Shown here piece after piece: positions 34,772 through 44,452 of a DNA stretch of 64,000 bases. Source of the DNA: Streptomyces sp. NBC_00341 (GTDB lineage: Bacteria; Actinomycetota; Actinomycetes; Streptomycetales; Streptomycetaceae). Position numbers and translations under genes: made by a program. Every line of letters starts with the position of its first letter. The first letter of the stretch is position 1. The stretch covers positions 7,316,001-7,380,000 of the forward strand of contig NZ_CP108002.1 of NCBI RefSeq assembly GCF_041435055.1, written 5' to 3'. The notes under the pieces were generated by a model. It did not search any database and was not told where the DNA came from. It worked only from the letters and a program-made list of their open reading frames with translations.

Positions 34772-35695
34772 GTGTCCTCGATCGCCGTTCCCGCCCTCGC
34801 CCCGCCGCGCCGGGCGTGGCTCACCGATCTGCCCGTCCTGCTGGTCGCCGTCGTCTGGGGTTCCAGCTACCTGGCGGCCAAGGGCATCACCACGGCGCAG
34901 ACCGTCATCGCCGTCCTGGTGCTGAGGTTCGCCGTCGTGCTGCCCGTCCTGGTGGTCGCCGGACGGCGCAGGCTGTCGGCGCTGACCGCGGCGCAGTGGC
35001 GGGGCGCGGGGCTGCTGGGCCTGGTGCTCAGCGGGATCTTCCTGGTGGAGACGTACGGCATCGTCCACACCTCGGCGACCAACGCCGGGCTCATCATCAG
35101 CCTCACCATGGTCTTCACCCCGCTCGCGGAAGCCGCGGCGACCCGCGTCCGGCCGGCCGGGAGCTTCCTCGCCGCGGCCGGGCTCTCCGTGGCCGGTGTG
35201 GTGCTGCTGACCCAGGGCAGCGGATTCACCAGCCCCTCCGGGGGCGATCTGCTGATGCTCGTCGCCGCCCTGGCCCGCACCCTCCACGTACTGCTCATGG
35301 CGCGCATCAGGTCCGTCCGGTCTGCGGACTCGCTGTCGCTGACCACCGTCCAGCTCGGCAGCGCGGTCGCCGTCTTCGCAGCTCTGGCCGCCGTCCCCGG
35401 CACCGGCGAGTCGCCGTGGTCGGTCGCCGCCGGATTCGGTGTCCGCGAGTGGGGCGGGCTGCTCTTCCTGTCGGTCTTCTGCACGCTCTTCGCGTTCTTC
35501 GTGCAGATGTGGTCCGTACGCCGCACCTCGCCGTCCCGGGTCAGCCTGCTGCTCGGTACGGAACCGCTCTGGGCCGCCGCCGTCGGCATCGCGATCGGCG
35601 GCGAACGCCTCGGCGTCCTCGGAGCGGCGGGCGCGGTCCTGGTGCTCGCGGGGACCGCCTGGGGGCGCCGCGGCGCGGCCCCGGCTACTCCTTGA
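34772..35695 (+). CDS. EamA/DMT-family transporter
   Basis: A 307-aa membrane protein with about ten spans in two EamA repeats. VVWGSSYLAAKGI begins the first and LGTEPLWAAAVGIAIGGERL is typical of the second. Likely a metabolite exporter. GTG 34772 with CCAGGAG six to seven nt upstream is preferred over GTG 34751. It is divergent from the TetR gene, so the regulator may control it. Confidence 0.85.
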   Translation: MSSIAVPALAPPRRAWLTDLPVLLVAVVWGSSYLAAKGITTAQTVIAVLVLRFAVVLPVLVVAGRRRLSALTAAQWRGAGLLGLVLSGIFLVETYGIVHTSATNAGLIISLTMVFTPLAEAAATRVRPAGSFLAAAGLSVAGVVLLTQGSGFTSPSGGDLLMLVAALARTLHVLLMARIRSVRSADSLSLTTVQLGSAVAVFAALAAVPGTGESPWSVAAGFGVREWGGLLFLSVFCTLFAFFVQMWSVRRTSPSRVSLLLGTEPLWAAAVGIAIGGERLGVLGAAGAVLVLAGTAWGRRGAAPATP

Positions 35696-35888
35696 CCGAG
35701 TCCGACGCGATCATGACGGCGATCCCCGCCACCACCAGCACGATGCTGACGAACAACGAGTAGTCGCCGACGAACGGCAGCCGTTGCACCAGGCCGATGA
35801 AGTGGAACCAGCCGAACCATTCGTGGAGCAGCCCCGCGGCCCCTTGGGCGAACACCAGGAAGCCGACCGTCTCGCAGAGTCTCTTCAT
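35685..35888 (-). CDS. Small membrane protein
   Basis: A 67-aa hydrophobic protein with two predicted spans (about 5-25 and 43-62) around an aromatic loop HEWFGWFHFIG. It overlaps the DMT gene end by 11 bp tail to tail. Streptomyces genomes carry similar small proteins of unknown role. It starts at ATG 35888 with a weak site. Confidence 0.6.
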   Translation of the reverse strand: MKRLCETVGFLVFAQGAAGLLHEWFGWFHFIGLVQRLPFVGDYSLFVSIVLVVAGIAVMIASDSVKE

Positions 35889-36034
35889 GGGAGTGAGCCT
35901 GGCGCGCCGGGCACCGCCGCCGCATCGGCCGGTGGTCCGGGCCGCTCGTCCGAAAGTCTTCCGTTCCGCGACTTTGGTCGCCTCCCGGCCCCGAACCGCC
36001 GGAGGCCCTCATTCCACTGCGTAGCTTTGTCGAT

Positions 36035-37252
36035 ATGACGCGTACGGAGTACCCCTGGCTGCTGCCCTCGGCGATGGCCGACCCCGAGCTGCCCGGTGAC
36101 CGGGGCGCCCGATCCCGCCGTACCGTGCGCGACTGGATCGTCGACATCACGGCGTTCCTCTGCGCGGCGGGCATCGGCCTGGCGACCATCGCGACGATCG
36201 AGGCGGACCCCACCACGCCCGAGGGCGTCGTCTTCGTGGACTCGCTGGCCGGCGCCGCCGCCTGCTGCGCGCTGTGGGTCCGGCGGCGGTGGCCGGTCGG
36301 CCTCGCGGTGGCGTTGACGGTGCTCTCCACCGTGGAACCGGTCGCGGCCGGGGCGCTGCTGGTGGCCCTGTTCAGCGTGGCCGTGCACCGGCCGTTCCGC
36401 CCCGTCGCCTTCGTCGGCGCGGGGGCCCTGGCCGTCGCCCCGCTCCAGCCCTACCTGCGCCCCGACCCGAACACCTCGTTCACGGCGTCCACGGTCATCG
36501 GCGTCCTACTGATCCTGCTGGTGCTCAGCTGGGGCATGGTCGTACGCTCCAGACGCCAGCTCGTCGTCACCCTGCGCGAACGGGCCCGGCGCGCCGAGAC
36601 CGAGGCCGGACTGCGCGCGGAGCAGGCCCAGCGGCTGGCCCGCGAGGACATCGCCCGGGAGATGCACGACGTCCTCGCCCACCGGCTGACCCTGCTCTCC
36701 GTGCACGCCGGAGCCCTGGAGTTCCGGCCCGACGCACCCCCGGCAGAGGTGGCCCGCGCCGCCGGAGTCATCCGGGACAGCGCGCACGAGGCGCTCCAGG
36801 ACCTCCGCGAGATCATCGGGGTGCTGCGCAGCCCACGGGACAGCGAGGGCGACCGGCCGCAGCCCACCCTCGCCACCCTCGGCGCACTGGTCGCCGAATC
36901 CCGCCTGGCCGGGATGAAGGTGGCCCTCGACAACGACCTGGCAGACCCGGACGCGGCGCCCGCCGCCACCGGCCGCACCGTCTACCGCATCGCCCAGGAG
37001 GGCCTGACCAACGCCCGCAAGCACGCACCGGGCACCGAGGTCACCGTCAGGGTCAGCGGCGGCCCGGGCCGGGGCATCACCGTCGAGGTGCGCAACCCGG
37101 CCCCCACCGAGCCCTTCGAGCAGGTGCCCGGCTCCGGGCAGGGGCTCATCGGGCTGACCGAACGGGCCACCCTCGCCGGCGGCCGCCTCGACCACGGACC
37201 GGAACCTGGCGGCGGGTTCGGGGTCCGGGCTTGGCTACCGTGGCCGTCATGA
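36035..37252 (+). CDS. Membrane sensor histidine kinase
   Basis: A 405-aa kinase: five or so membrane spans (about 35-170), a linker coiled coil, the HisKA_3 motif REMHDVLAHRLTLLSVHAGA with phospho-His, and an HATPase domain (RIAQEGLTNARKHAPG, GQGLIGLTERATLAGG). ATG 36035. Its TGA overlaps the ATG of the regulator, so the pair is coupled. The signal is unknown. Confidence 0.92.
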   Translation: MTRTEYPWLLPSAMADPELPGDRGARSRRTVRDWIVDITAFLCAAGIGLATIATIEADPTTPEGVVFVDSLAGAAACCALWVRRRWPVGLAVALTVLSTVEPVAAGALLVALFSVAVHRPFRPVAFVGAGALAVAPLQPYLRPDPNTSFTASTVIGVLLILLVLSWGMVVRSRRQLVVTLRERARRAETEAGLRAEQAQRLAREDIAREMHDVLAHRLTLLSVHAGALEFRPDAPPAEVARAAGVIRDSAHEALQDLREIIGVLRSPRDSEGDRPQPTLATLGALVAESRLAGMKVALDNDLADPDAAPAATGRTVYRIAQEGLTNARKHAPGTEVTVRVSGGPGRGITVEVRNPAPTEPFEQVPGSGQGLIGLTERATLAGGRLDHGPEPGGGFGVRAWLPWPS

Positions 37253-37968
37253 CCACCCCGACTCCCGCCCCCGCCGAACGCCCCGTCCGGCTCCTCATCG
37301 TCGACGACGACCCGCTCGTACGTGCCGGGCTCACCCTCATGCTCGGCGGCGCCGACGACATCGACATCGTGGGGGAGGGCGCCGACGGCAGCGAGGCGCC
37401 CGGACTCGTCGAACAGCTCCGCCCGGACGTCGTCCTGATGGACATCCGGATGCCGGTCATGGACGGGCTGACCGCCACCGAGGTGCTGCGCGGCCGCCCG
37501 GACGCACCCGAGGTCATCGTCCTGACCACCTTCCACGCCGACGAACAGGTGCTGCGCGCGATCCGTGCCGGAGCGGCCGGCTTCGTGCTCAAGGACACCC
37601 CGCCCGGACAGATCGTCGACTCGGTGCGCCGGGTGGCGGCCGGTGACCCGGTCCTGTCGCCCGCGGTGACCCGGCAGCTCATGGCCCGCGCCGCGGGCCC
37701 CGGCGGGGACGAGAAGGCCGACCGCGCGCAAGGGGCCCGCCGACGGCTCGCCTCGCTCGCAGAACGGGAACGCGAGGTGGCCATCGCCGTCGGGCACGGC
37801 CGTTCCAACGCCGAGATCGCCGCGGCACTCTATCTGAGCGTGGCCACCGTGAAGACCCAGGTGTCACGGATTCTGGCCAAGTTCGACTTCAACAACCGCG
37901 TCCAGATCGCCCTGCTGGTCCACGATGCGGGCCTGTTGGACGACGGCGACGGCCCCGGGCTGTCCTGA
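37249..37968 (+). CDS. NarL/FixJ-family response regulator
   Basis: A 239-aa partner of the preceding kinase. Receiver: LLIVDDDPLVRAGL, phospho-Asp in VVLMDIRMPVMDG, LTTFHADEQ, and Lys in FVLKDTPPGQ. C-terminal LuxR helix-turn-helix: SLAEREREVAIAVGHGRSN, SVATVKTQVSRILAKF. A 15-20-residue insertion (GGDEKADRAQGARR) separates the domains. It overlaps the kinase by 4 bp. Confidence 0.93.
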   Translation: MTTPTPAPAERPVRLLIVDDDPLVRAGLTLMLGGADDIDIVGEGADGSEAPGLVEQLRPDVVLMDIRMPVMDGLTATEVLRGRPDAPEVIVLTTFHADEQVLRAIRAGAAGFVLKDTPPGQIVDSVRRVAAGDPVLSPAVTRQLMARAAGPGGDEKADRAQGARRRLASLAEREREVAIAVGHGRSNAEIAAALYLSVATVKTQVSRILAKFDFNNRVQIALLVHDAGLLDDGDGPGLS

Positions 37969-38054
37969 ACTCTCCGTCGGCTCCTGACCTGGCGCCCTAC
38001 GCTGAACGGGCCGGTCCGGGGGGCTGGACCGAGTCAGACCGGGAGGGTGGGCCC

Positions 38055-39236
38055 ATGTCCGATGTCGAGGTAGACCTGCGCGGGGTCGCGGACTTCACCG
38101 CGAATCCGTACCCGTACTACGAGAAGATGCGCGCGGCGGGCCCGGTGCACTGCGCCAGGACCGACGAGTTCGACCGGGTGTGGCTCGTCGTCGGGTACGA
38201 GGAGGGGCGAGCCGTCCTGGCCGACCAGCGGTTCGGCAAGGACTGGCGGACGCTGCCCGGCCAGGCGGGCATGGAAGGCGATCCGATCAGGGCCAACATG
38301 CTGGAGCTGGACGCACCCGATCACACCCGACTGCGCAAGCTGGTCGCCCGGGAGTTCACGCCCCGCCGGATCGAGGCGATGCGGCCCCGCGTGCAGGAGA
38401 TCACCGACGGACTGCTCGACGCGATGGCGCCCGCCGGGCAGGCGGATCTCGTGGACGCCCTCGCCTTCCCGCTGCCCATCACCGTCATCTGCGAACTCAT
38501 CGGCGTGCCCGACCTGGACCGGGACGCCTTCCGTGCGCTGTCCACCGGCGTGGTCTCTCCGGTCAACGCGGCGGAGGAGGTCAGGGCGTTCCGCGCCATG
38601 AGCGCCTATCTCGCCGGGCTGATCGAGAACAAGCGCCGCTCGCCGTGCGACGACCTGATGAGCGCGCTGATCGCCGCGCGGTACGAGGACGAGGACGCGC
38701 TGTCGTCCGACGAACTGGTCGGCATGGCCTTCCTGTTGCTCGTCGCCGGTCATGAGACCACGGTCAACCTGATCTCCAACGGGATGCGGGCCCTGCTGGA
38801 GAATCCGGATCAACTGGCCGCCTTGCAAGCTGACTTCGGCCTGATCGACGGTGCGGTCGAGGAGATGCTCCGCTACGACGGACCGGTGGAGGCCGCCACC
38901 TTCAGGTTCGCCAGGGAGCCCGTCATGATCGGCTCCACCGCCATAGCGGCCGGTGACACGGTCCTGGTGATCCTCGCGGGCGCCGACCGCGACCCCGCCC
39001 GCTACCCGGAACCCGACCGCTTCGACATCCGCCGCGACACGCGGGGGCACCTGGCCTTCGGGCACGGGGTGCACTTCTGCCTGGGCGCGCCGCTGGCCCG
39101 GATGGAGGGCCGCATCGCGGTCCGGGCGCTGCTGGAGCGGTGCCCCGGACTCGAGCTCGATCCGGACGCCGGGGAAGCGGACTGGCTGCCCGGCATGCTG
39201 ATCCGGGGGACGCGGAAGCTGCCCGTGCGCTGGTGA
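38055..39236 (+). CDS. Cytochrome P450 (CYP107-like), first of a pair
   Basis: A 393-aa soluble class I P450. I-helix AGHETTVNL with the acid-alcohol pair, ExxR in EEMLRYDGPVEAATFR, the heme loop FGHGVHFCLGAPLAR with the Cys ligand, and the early HTRLRKLVAREFTPRR. ATG 38055 (binding site GGGAGGG at 38040). It is first in a P450-hotdog-P450 operon and closely related to 39749-40945. No ferredoxin is encoded nearby. Substrate unknown. Confidence 0.93.
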   Translation: MSDVEVDLRGVADFTANPYPYYEKMRAAGPVHCARTDEFDRVWLVVGYEEGRAVLADQRFGKDWRTLPGQAGMEGDPIRANMLELDAPDHTRLRKLVAREFTPRRIEAMRPRVQEITDGLLDAMAPAGQADLVDALAFPLPITVICELIGVPDLDRDAFRALSTGVVSPVNAAEEVRAFRAMSAYLAGLIENKRRSPCDDLMSALIAARYEDEDALSSDELVGMAFLLLVAGHETTVNLISNGMRALLENPDQLAALQADFGLIDGAVEEMLRYDGPVEAATFRFAREPVMIGSTAIAAGDTVLVILAGADRDPARYPEPDRFDIRRDTRGHLAFGHGVHFCLGAPLARMEGRIAVRALLERCPGLELDPDAGEADWLPGMLIRGTRKLPVRW

Positions 39237-39317
39237 GGCGGGCTCGCCGCGGGACAGTGGACCCCGCCGCGGGACAGCAGGCCTCGCCGAAGGACAGCAG
39301 ACAGAGAGGAACCCGTC

Positions 39318-39737
39318 ATGACCGGACTCGACCTGGAGATGGCCCAGAAGGTGCTCGACAGCCAGCCGTTCAGCGGGCTCGTCGGCGCGCGGATCACCGC
39401 GTTCGGGGACGGCGGGGCCACGCTGGAGATCGACGGCCGTGAGGAACTCCAGCAGCAGAACGGGTTCCTGCACGGCGGGGTGCTCGCGTACGCCGCCGAC
39501 AACGCGCTCACCTTCGCCGCCGGAACGGCACTCGGCCCGGCCGTGCTGACCGGCGGCTTCTCGATCCAGTACCTGCGGCCCGCCACCGGCGGCGGACTCG
39601 TCGCCCGCGCCTTCGTCGTCCACTCCGGCCGTCGGCAGGCGGTGGTGCGCTGCGATCTGTTCACCGTGGACGGGAGCGGGGCAGAAACCCTGTGCGCGGT
39701 CGCCCAGGGCACCGTGCTGAATGCCGCGTCGTCCTGA
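39318..39737 (+). CDS. PaaI/YbgC-type hotdog thioesterase
   Basis: A 139-aa hotdog-fold protein. QQQNGFLHGGVLAYAADNALTFAAG carries the usual catalytic Asn/His-Gly-Gly and Asp positions of the PaaI group, followed by FSIQYLRPATGGGLVARA. ATG 39318. Lying between two P450 genes, with 11 bp to the second, it may release a CoA-bound substrate that the P450s oxidise (inference). Confidence 0.88.
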   Translation: MTGLDLEMAQKVLDSQPFSGLVGARITAFGDGGATLEIDGREELQQQNGFLHGGVLAYAADNALTFAAGTALGPAVLTGGFSIQYLRPATGGGLVARAFVVHSGRRQAVVRCDLFTVDGSGAETLCAVAQGTVLNAASS

Positions 39738-39748
39738 AGGAGCCCGGC

Positions 39749-40945
39749 TTGACCACGGAAGAAGCAGTCGACCTCGGGGCGATGGGGGACAGGTTCACCC
39801 GCGACCCGTACAGCGTGTACGCGGAGCTGCGGGCCCGCGGCCCCGTCCACCGGGTCCGTATCCCGGAGGGCGCGCCCGCCTGGCTCGTCGTCGGGTACGA
39901 GGAGGGCCGGGCCGCGCTCGCGGACCAGCGGCTCTCCAAGCAGTGGGCCCTGGCCTCGCCCGACCTCGGCGTGAGCAAGGTCTCCTCCGGGACGTCCATG
40001 CTCAGTACGGACGCACCCGTGCACACCCGGCTGCGCAAGCTGGTCACCCGGGAGTTCACGCCGCGCCGCATGCAGCAACTCCTGCCGGGTGTGCGGCGAA
40101 TGACCGACGAACTGCTCGACACGATGCTGGCGTTGCCCGGCCGCCGTACCGACCTCGTCGAGTCACTGGCGTTCCCGCTGCCGATGTCCGTCATCTGTGA
40201 ACTGCTCGGCGTCCCCTTCCTGGACCGTCAGGCCTTCCGGGCGTGGTCCAACACCGCGGTGTCCTCCATCGACGCGGCGGCGCGGAGCGCGGCGACCGCC
40301 GACACGTCCCGCTATCTGGCCGGGCTCCTCGACGACAAGCGCGAACAGCCCGGCGACGACCTGATGAGCGCGCTGATCCACACGGCCGACGAGGACGGCG
40401 ACCGGCTCTCGGCCGATGAACTGATGGGAATGGCCTGGCTGTTGCTCGTAGCAGGCCACGAGACCACGGTGAGCCTCATCTCCAACGGGGTGCTCGCCCT
40501 GCTCACCCACCCGGAGCAGCTCGAAGCGCTGCGGGCGGACCCCGGTCTGATCGACAACGCGGTGGAGGAGATGCTGCGTTACGCGGGCCCGATCGAGACC
40601 CCCACGTACCGCTTCACGACCGGCCCGCTCGACATCGGCGGCACGGTTGTCCCGGGCGGCGGCGAGCTGGTCCTGATCGCGATGGCCGACGCCAACCGCG
40701 ACCCGGACCGCTACCCGGACCCGGACCGGTTCGACATCACCAGGGACGCCCGGGGGCATGTCGCCTTCGGCCACGGGATCCACTACTGCCTGGGCGCGCC
40801 GCTGGCCCGTATCGAGGCGGCGGTGGCGGTCGGATCACTGCTGGAGCGCTGCCCGGAGCTGGCGCTCGACACCGATCCGGACACGCTGACCTGGCGGACG
40901 GGGATGCTCATCAGGGGGCCGGAGGCACTGCCGGTCCGGTGGTGA
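39749..40945 (+). CDS. Cytochrome P450 (CYP107-like), second of a pair
   Basis: A 398-aa P450 with AGHETTVSL, EEMLRYAGPIETPTYR and the heme loop FGHGIHYCLGAPLAR. It shares long stretches with 38055-39236 (for example HTRLRKLVTREFTPRRM), so the pair arose by duplication. TTG 39749 has GAAGGAG at 39736-39742; the frame upstream belongs to the thioesterase. It is last in the operon. Confidence 0.93.
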   Translation: MTTEEAVDLGAMGDRFTRDPYSVYAELRARGPVHRVRIPEGAPAWLVVGYEEGRAALADQRLSKQWALASPDLGVSKVSSGTSMLSTDAPVHTRLRKLVTREFTPRRMQQLLPGVRRMTDELLDTMLALPGRRTDLVESLAFPLPMSVICELLGVPFLDRQAFRAWSNTAVSSIDAAARSAATADTSRYLAGLLDDKREQPGDDLMSALIHTADEDGDRLSADELMGMAWLLLVAGHETTVSLISNGVLALLTHPEQLEALRADPGLIDNAVEEMLRYAGPIETPTYRFTTGPLDIGGTVVPGGGELVLIAMADANRDPDRYPDPDRFDITRDARGHVAFGHGIHYCLGAPLARIEAAVAVGSLLERCPELALDTDPDTLTWRTGMLIRGPEALPVRW

Positions 40946-41016
40946 GGACGGCCGGACCTGTACGTGCCCCTTCGTGTGACCACTGCGACCGCCCTCAGGC
41001 CCCGGGGCGATCGCCC

Positions 41017-42021
41017 TCAGCCCCCGGGGATCTCCGCCAGCTCCACCGGCCGGCGCTCCCGGCGCGAGACCTCGCACGCCTCCGCGACCCGCAGCGCGTG
41101 CAGGGCCTCCCGCCCGTCGCACGGATTGGCCGCCTCGCCCCGCACCAGCCGGACGAAGGCGTCCAGCTCGGCCTCGTACGCCGGGGCGAAGCGTTCCAGG
41201 AACCCCGGCCAGGGCTTGGCCGGGGCGGCGGGGCCCTGCGGTTCTGCGGAGGTCAGCGGGGTGCGGTCGTCCAGGCCGACCGCGAGCTGGTCCAGCTCCC
41301 CGGCGAGCTCCATCCGCACGTCGTACCCGGCGCCGTTGCAGCGGGTCGCCGTCGCCGTGACGAGGGTGCCGTCGTCGAGGGTCAGCAGCGCCGCCGCGGT
41401 GTCCACGTCGCCGGCCTCGCGGAACATCGCGGGTCCGGCGTCCGAGCCGGTGGCGTACACCCGGGCCACCTCACGGCCCGTCACCCAGCGAACCATGTCG
41501 AAGTCGTGGATCAGGCAGTCCCGGTACAGCCCGCCGGAGAGCGGCAGGTAGGCCGCGGGCGGCGGCGCCGGGTCGGAGGTCACCGTCCGCACGGTGTGCA
41601 GCCGGCCGAGCTCCCCGCCGCGCACGGCCGAGCGCGCCGCCACGTACCCCGCGTCGAACCGTCGCATGAACCCGAGCTGGAGCACGCTCCCGGCCTCCCG
41701 CGTCTCGCGCAGCGCGGCCAGCGTGCCCGCCAGGTCGAGGGCGACGGGCTTCTCGCAGAACGCGGGCACCCCGGCGCGGGCGGCCCGGCCGATCAGCTCG
41801 GCGTGCGCCGCGGTGGCCGAGGCGATCACCACGGCGTCCACGCCCGCGTCGAACACCGCCGCGGCGGAGCCGGCGGTGACCGCTCCGGTCCGGCGCGCGA
41901 CCTCCGCCGCGCGGGCCGGGTCCTTGTCCGTCACCACCAGGGCGTCCACCGAGGGGTGGCGGGACAGCACGCCCGCGTGGAAGGAGCCGATCCGGCCGGT
42001 GCCGATGAGTCCGATGCGCAT
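41017..42021 (-). CDS. Gfo/Idh/MocA oxidoreductase, inositol 2-dehydrogenase-like
   Basis: A 334-aa NAD(P)-dependent dehydrogenase. Rossmann start GLIGTGRIGSFHA, the CEKPVALD motif with catalytic Lys, and in the second domain the Asp/His pair GGLYRDCLIHDFDMVRW typical of inositol dehydrogenases. ATG 42021. It is divergent from a ribose/inositol-type ABC transporter, so it probably oxidises the imported polyol or sugar. A promoter-like TTGACA lies in the 368-bp gap. Confidence 0.87.
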   Translation of the reverse strand: MRIGLIGTGRIGSFHAGVLSRHPSVDALVVTDKDPARAAEVARRTGAVTAGSAAAVFDAGVDAVVIASATAAHAELIGRAARAGVPAFCEKPVALDLAGTLAALRETREAGSVLQLGFMRRFDAGYVAARSAVRGGELGRLHTVRTVTSDPAPPPAAYLPLSGGLYRDCLIHDFDMVRWVTGREVARVYATGSDAGPAMFREAGDVDTAAALLTLDDGTLVTATATRCNGAGYDVRMELAGELDQLAVGLDDRTPLTSAEPQGPAAPAKPWPGFLERFAPAYEAELDAFVRLVRGEAANPCDGREALHALRVAEACEVSRRERRPVELAEIPGG

Positions 42022-42389
42022 GGACCCAACGTGCCGGTCACCGGCAACGCTGTCAACTGTATGTCCTGACAAAGTCGGCCAAGTGCCGGAGTGCGGCCCG
42101 CACCCGCCCCGCCGGGGCCCCGCCTCACTCCTTCGATTCCCGCCGCCCCGTACGGTGACAGCGCCCCACGACTTCCGTACGGTGTCGGAGGCTTCCCGGC
42201 TTCTCGTACGGCGCCGGGGGAGGCACCGGGCCGCCCCCGGCGCCGTACGCGCCCCGTCCCGACACACGCGCCGCGCCCTGCCGGGTGACGGCGGCGGCGG
42301 CTCGGGGATACTTGCCCAGCCGGACCGGGACCGTACGGGCCCCGGCTCCACCAGCAGCACAACGAGCAGCACGAGAAGGGCACGGAGTC
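42022..42389. other. 368-bp divergent regulatory region of the sugar locus
   Basis: It contains TGTCAACTG and TGTCCTGACA (42062-42071) near the dehydrogenase side. A series of CCGTACGG-like palindromic units follows at 42148, 42175, 42205, 42243 and 42331. No gene is supported here; the frames seen are shadows. Confidence 0.5.
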
Positions 42390-43403
42390 GTGGCAAGGGT
42401 TCGGACAGGGGTACGTGCGATGGGCGCCGTGCTTGCGGCGGTGCTCGGGGCTTCCCTCATGGGATGCAGCAGCACCGGCGGCAAGCGGGCGGAGGAGCGT
42501 GCGGCACAGTCCGCCGCCGAGGGCCGGTCCGCGGTGAACACGCCCCGCTGGACCTTCGCCATGGTCACCCACTCGGGCGACGGCGACACCTTCTGGGACA
42601 TCGTCCAGAAGGGCGCCAAGATGGCGGCGGACAAGGACAACATCAACTTCCTGTACTCGCACAACGACGAGGCGCAGCAGCAGGCCCAGCTGGTCCAGGC
42701 CGCCATCGACAAGAAGGTCGACGGACTGATCGTCACGCTCGCCAAGCCCGACGCCATGAAGGACGTCGTCGCCAAGGCCACCAAGGCCGGCATCCCGGTG
42801 ATCACGGTCAACTCGGGCGTCGCGGAGTCCAAGCAGTTCGGCGCGCTCACCCACATCGGCCAGGACGAGTCCATCGCCGGCGAGGCCGTCGGCGAGGAAC
42901 TCAACAAGCGCGGCCGCAAGAAGGCCCTGTGCATCCTGCACGAGCAGGGCAACGTGGGCCACGAGCAGCGCTGCGCCGGAGCGAAGAAGGCCTTCGACGG
43001 CCAGATCCAGAACCTGTACGTCGAGGGCACCAACATGCCGGACGTCCAGGCCTCCATCGAGGCGAAGCTCCAGGCCGACAAGGACATCGACGCGGTCGTC
43101 ACCCTCGGCGCGCCGTTCGCGGACGCCGCCGTCAAGGCGAAGCAGACGGCGGGCAGCAAGGCCGAGGTCGACACCTTCGACCTGAACGCCAAGGTCGCCG
43201 CGGAGCTGAAGGCCAAGACCCTCGGCTTCGCCGTCGACCAGCAGCCCTACCTCCAGGGGTACGAGGCCGTCGACCTGCTCTGGCTCTACCGCTACAACCG
43301 CAACGTGCTCGGCGGCGGCCGCCCGGTCCTCACCGGCCCCCAGGTCATCACCTCCGCCGACGCGGCCCAGCTCGCCGAGTACGCGGACCGGGGAACCCGA
43401 TGA
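42390..43403 (+). CDS. Sugar ABC transporter substrate-binding lipoprotein (ribose/inositol type)
   Basis: A 337-aa periplasmic-binding-protein fold with lipobox LMGCSS (Cys26). The type I sugar-binding domain shows MVTHSGDGDTFWDIVQKGAK, DGLIVTLAKPDAMKDVV, VITVNSG and AVDQQPYLQGYEAVDLLW, as in RbsB-like proteins. GTG 42390 follows GAAGGGCACGGAG. It is first in an operon with permease and ATPase, each overlapping by 4 bp. Confidence 0.92.
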   Translation: MARVRTGVRAMGAVLAAVLGASLMGCSSTGGKRAEERAAQSAAEGRSAVNTPRWTFAMVTHSGDGDTFWDIVQKGAKMAADKDNINFLYSHNDEAQQQAQLVQAAIDKKVDGLIVTLAKPDAMKDVVAKATKAGIPVITVNSGVAESKQFGALTHIGQDESIAGEAVGEELNKRGRKKALCILHEQGNVGHEQRCAGAKKAFDGQIQNLYVEGTNMPDVQASIEAKLQADKDIDAVVTLGAPFADAAVKAKQTAGSKAEVDTFDLNAKVAAELKAKTLGFAVDQQPYLQGYEAVDLLWLYRYNRNVLGGGRPVLTGPQVITSADAAQLAEYADRGTR

Positions 43404-44452
43404 CCGCCGCCTCCGGATCCTCGTCGCCCGCCGGGACGGACGAGCGGCTGCTGCGCACCTCACCGCTGCGCAAGCTGCTCGGCCGCCCCGAGCTGGGCTC
43501 GGTCGTCGGCGCGCTGGCCGTCTTCCTCTTCTTCGCGATCGTCGCCGACAGCTTCCTGCGCGCCACCAGCTTCGGCACGGTGCTGTACGCGGCCTCCACC
43601 ATCGGGATCATGGCCGCGCCGGTGGCGCTGCTGATGATCGGCGGCGAGTTCGACCTCTCGGCGGGGGTGATGGTCACCAGCTCCGCGCTGATCTCGTCGA
43701 TGTTCAGCTACCAGATGACGGCGAACGTCTGGGGCGGCGTCTTCGTTTCGCTGCTGGTCACGCTCGCCATCGGCGCGTTCAACGGCTTCATGCTGACCCG
43801 TACCAAACTGCCGAGCTTCATCATCACGCTCGGTACGTTCCTGATGCTGACCGGCCTGAACCTCGGCTTCACCAAGCTGATCAGCAAAACGGTCTCGACG
43901 AAGACCATCGGCAACATGGAGGGCTTCCCCTCCGCCCGCAAGCTCTTCGCCTCCTACTGGACCGTCGGCGGCGTCGAGCTCAAGGTGACCATCCTGTGGT
44001 GGGCGGTCCTCGTCGCCGTCGCCACCTGGATCCTGCTCCGCACCCGCTTCGGGAACTGGATCTACGCGGTCGGCGGCGGCGCCGACGCGGCCCGCGCGGT
44101 CGGCGTCCCGGTGATCCGGACGAAGATCGGGCTCTACCTCGGGGTCGCCTTCGCAGCCTGGGTCTCCGGACAGCACCTGCTGTTCAGCTATGACGTGGTG
44201 CAGTCCGGCGAGGGTGTCGGCAACGAGCTGATCTACATCATCGCGGCGGTCATCGGCGGCTGCCTGATCACCGGCGGCTACGGCTCCGCCATCGGCTCGG
44301 CGGTCGGCGCCTTCATCTTCGGCATGACCAGCAAGGGCATCGTGTACGCGGAGTGGAACCCGGACTGGTTCAAGTTCTTCCTCGGAGCGATGCTGCTCCT
44401 GGCCACCCTGCTCAACGCATGGGTACGCAAGCGCGCGGAGGCGACGAAATGA
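43400..44452 (+). CDS. Sugar ABC transporter permease (RbsC-like)
   Basis: A 350-aa membrane protein with about ten spans. The family signature [12 protein letters not shown] and the C-terminal [21 protein letters not shown] are clear. It starts at ATG 43400 inside the SBP stop, and its stop overlaps the ATPase start. It forms the channel of the sugar or polyol importer. Confidence 0.93.
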   Translation: MTAASGSSSPAGTDERLLRTSPLRKLLGRPELGSVVGALAVFLFFAIVADSFLRATSFGTVLYAASTIGIMAAPVALLMIGGEFDLSAGVMVTSSALISSMFSYQMTANVWGGVFVSLLVTLAIGAFNGFMLTRTKLPSFIITLGTFLMLTGLNLGFTKLISKTVSTKTIGNMEGFPSARKLFASYWTVGGVELKVTILWWAVLVAVATWILLRTRFGNWIYAVGGGADAARAVGVPVIRTKIGLYLGVAFAAWVSGQHLLFSYDVVQSGEGVGNELIYIIAAVIGGCLITGGYGSAIGSAVGAFIFGMTSKGIVYAEWNPDWFKFFLGAMLLLATLLNAWVRKRAEATK

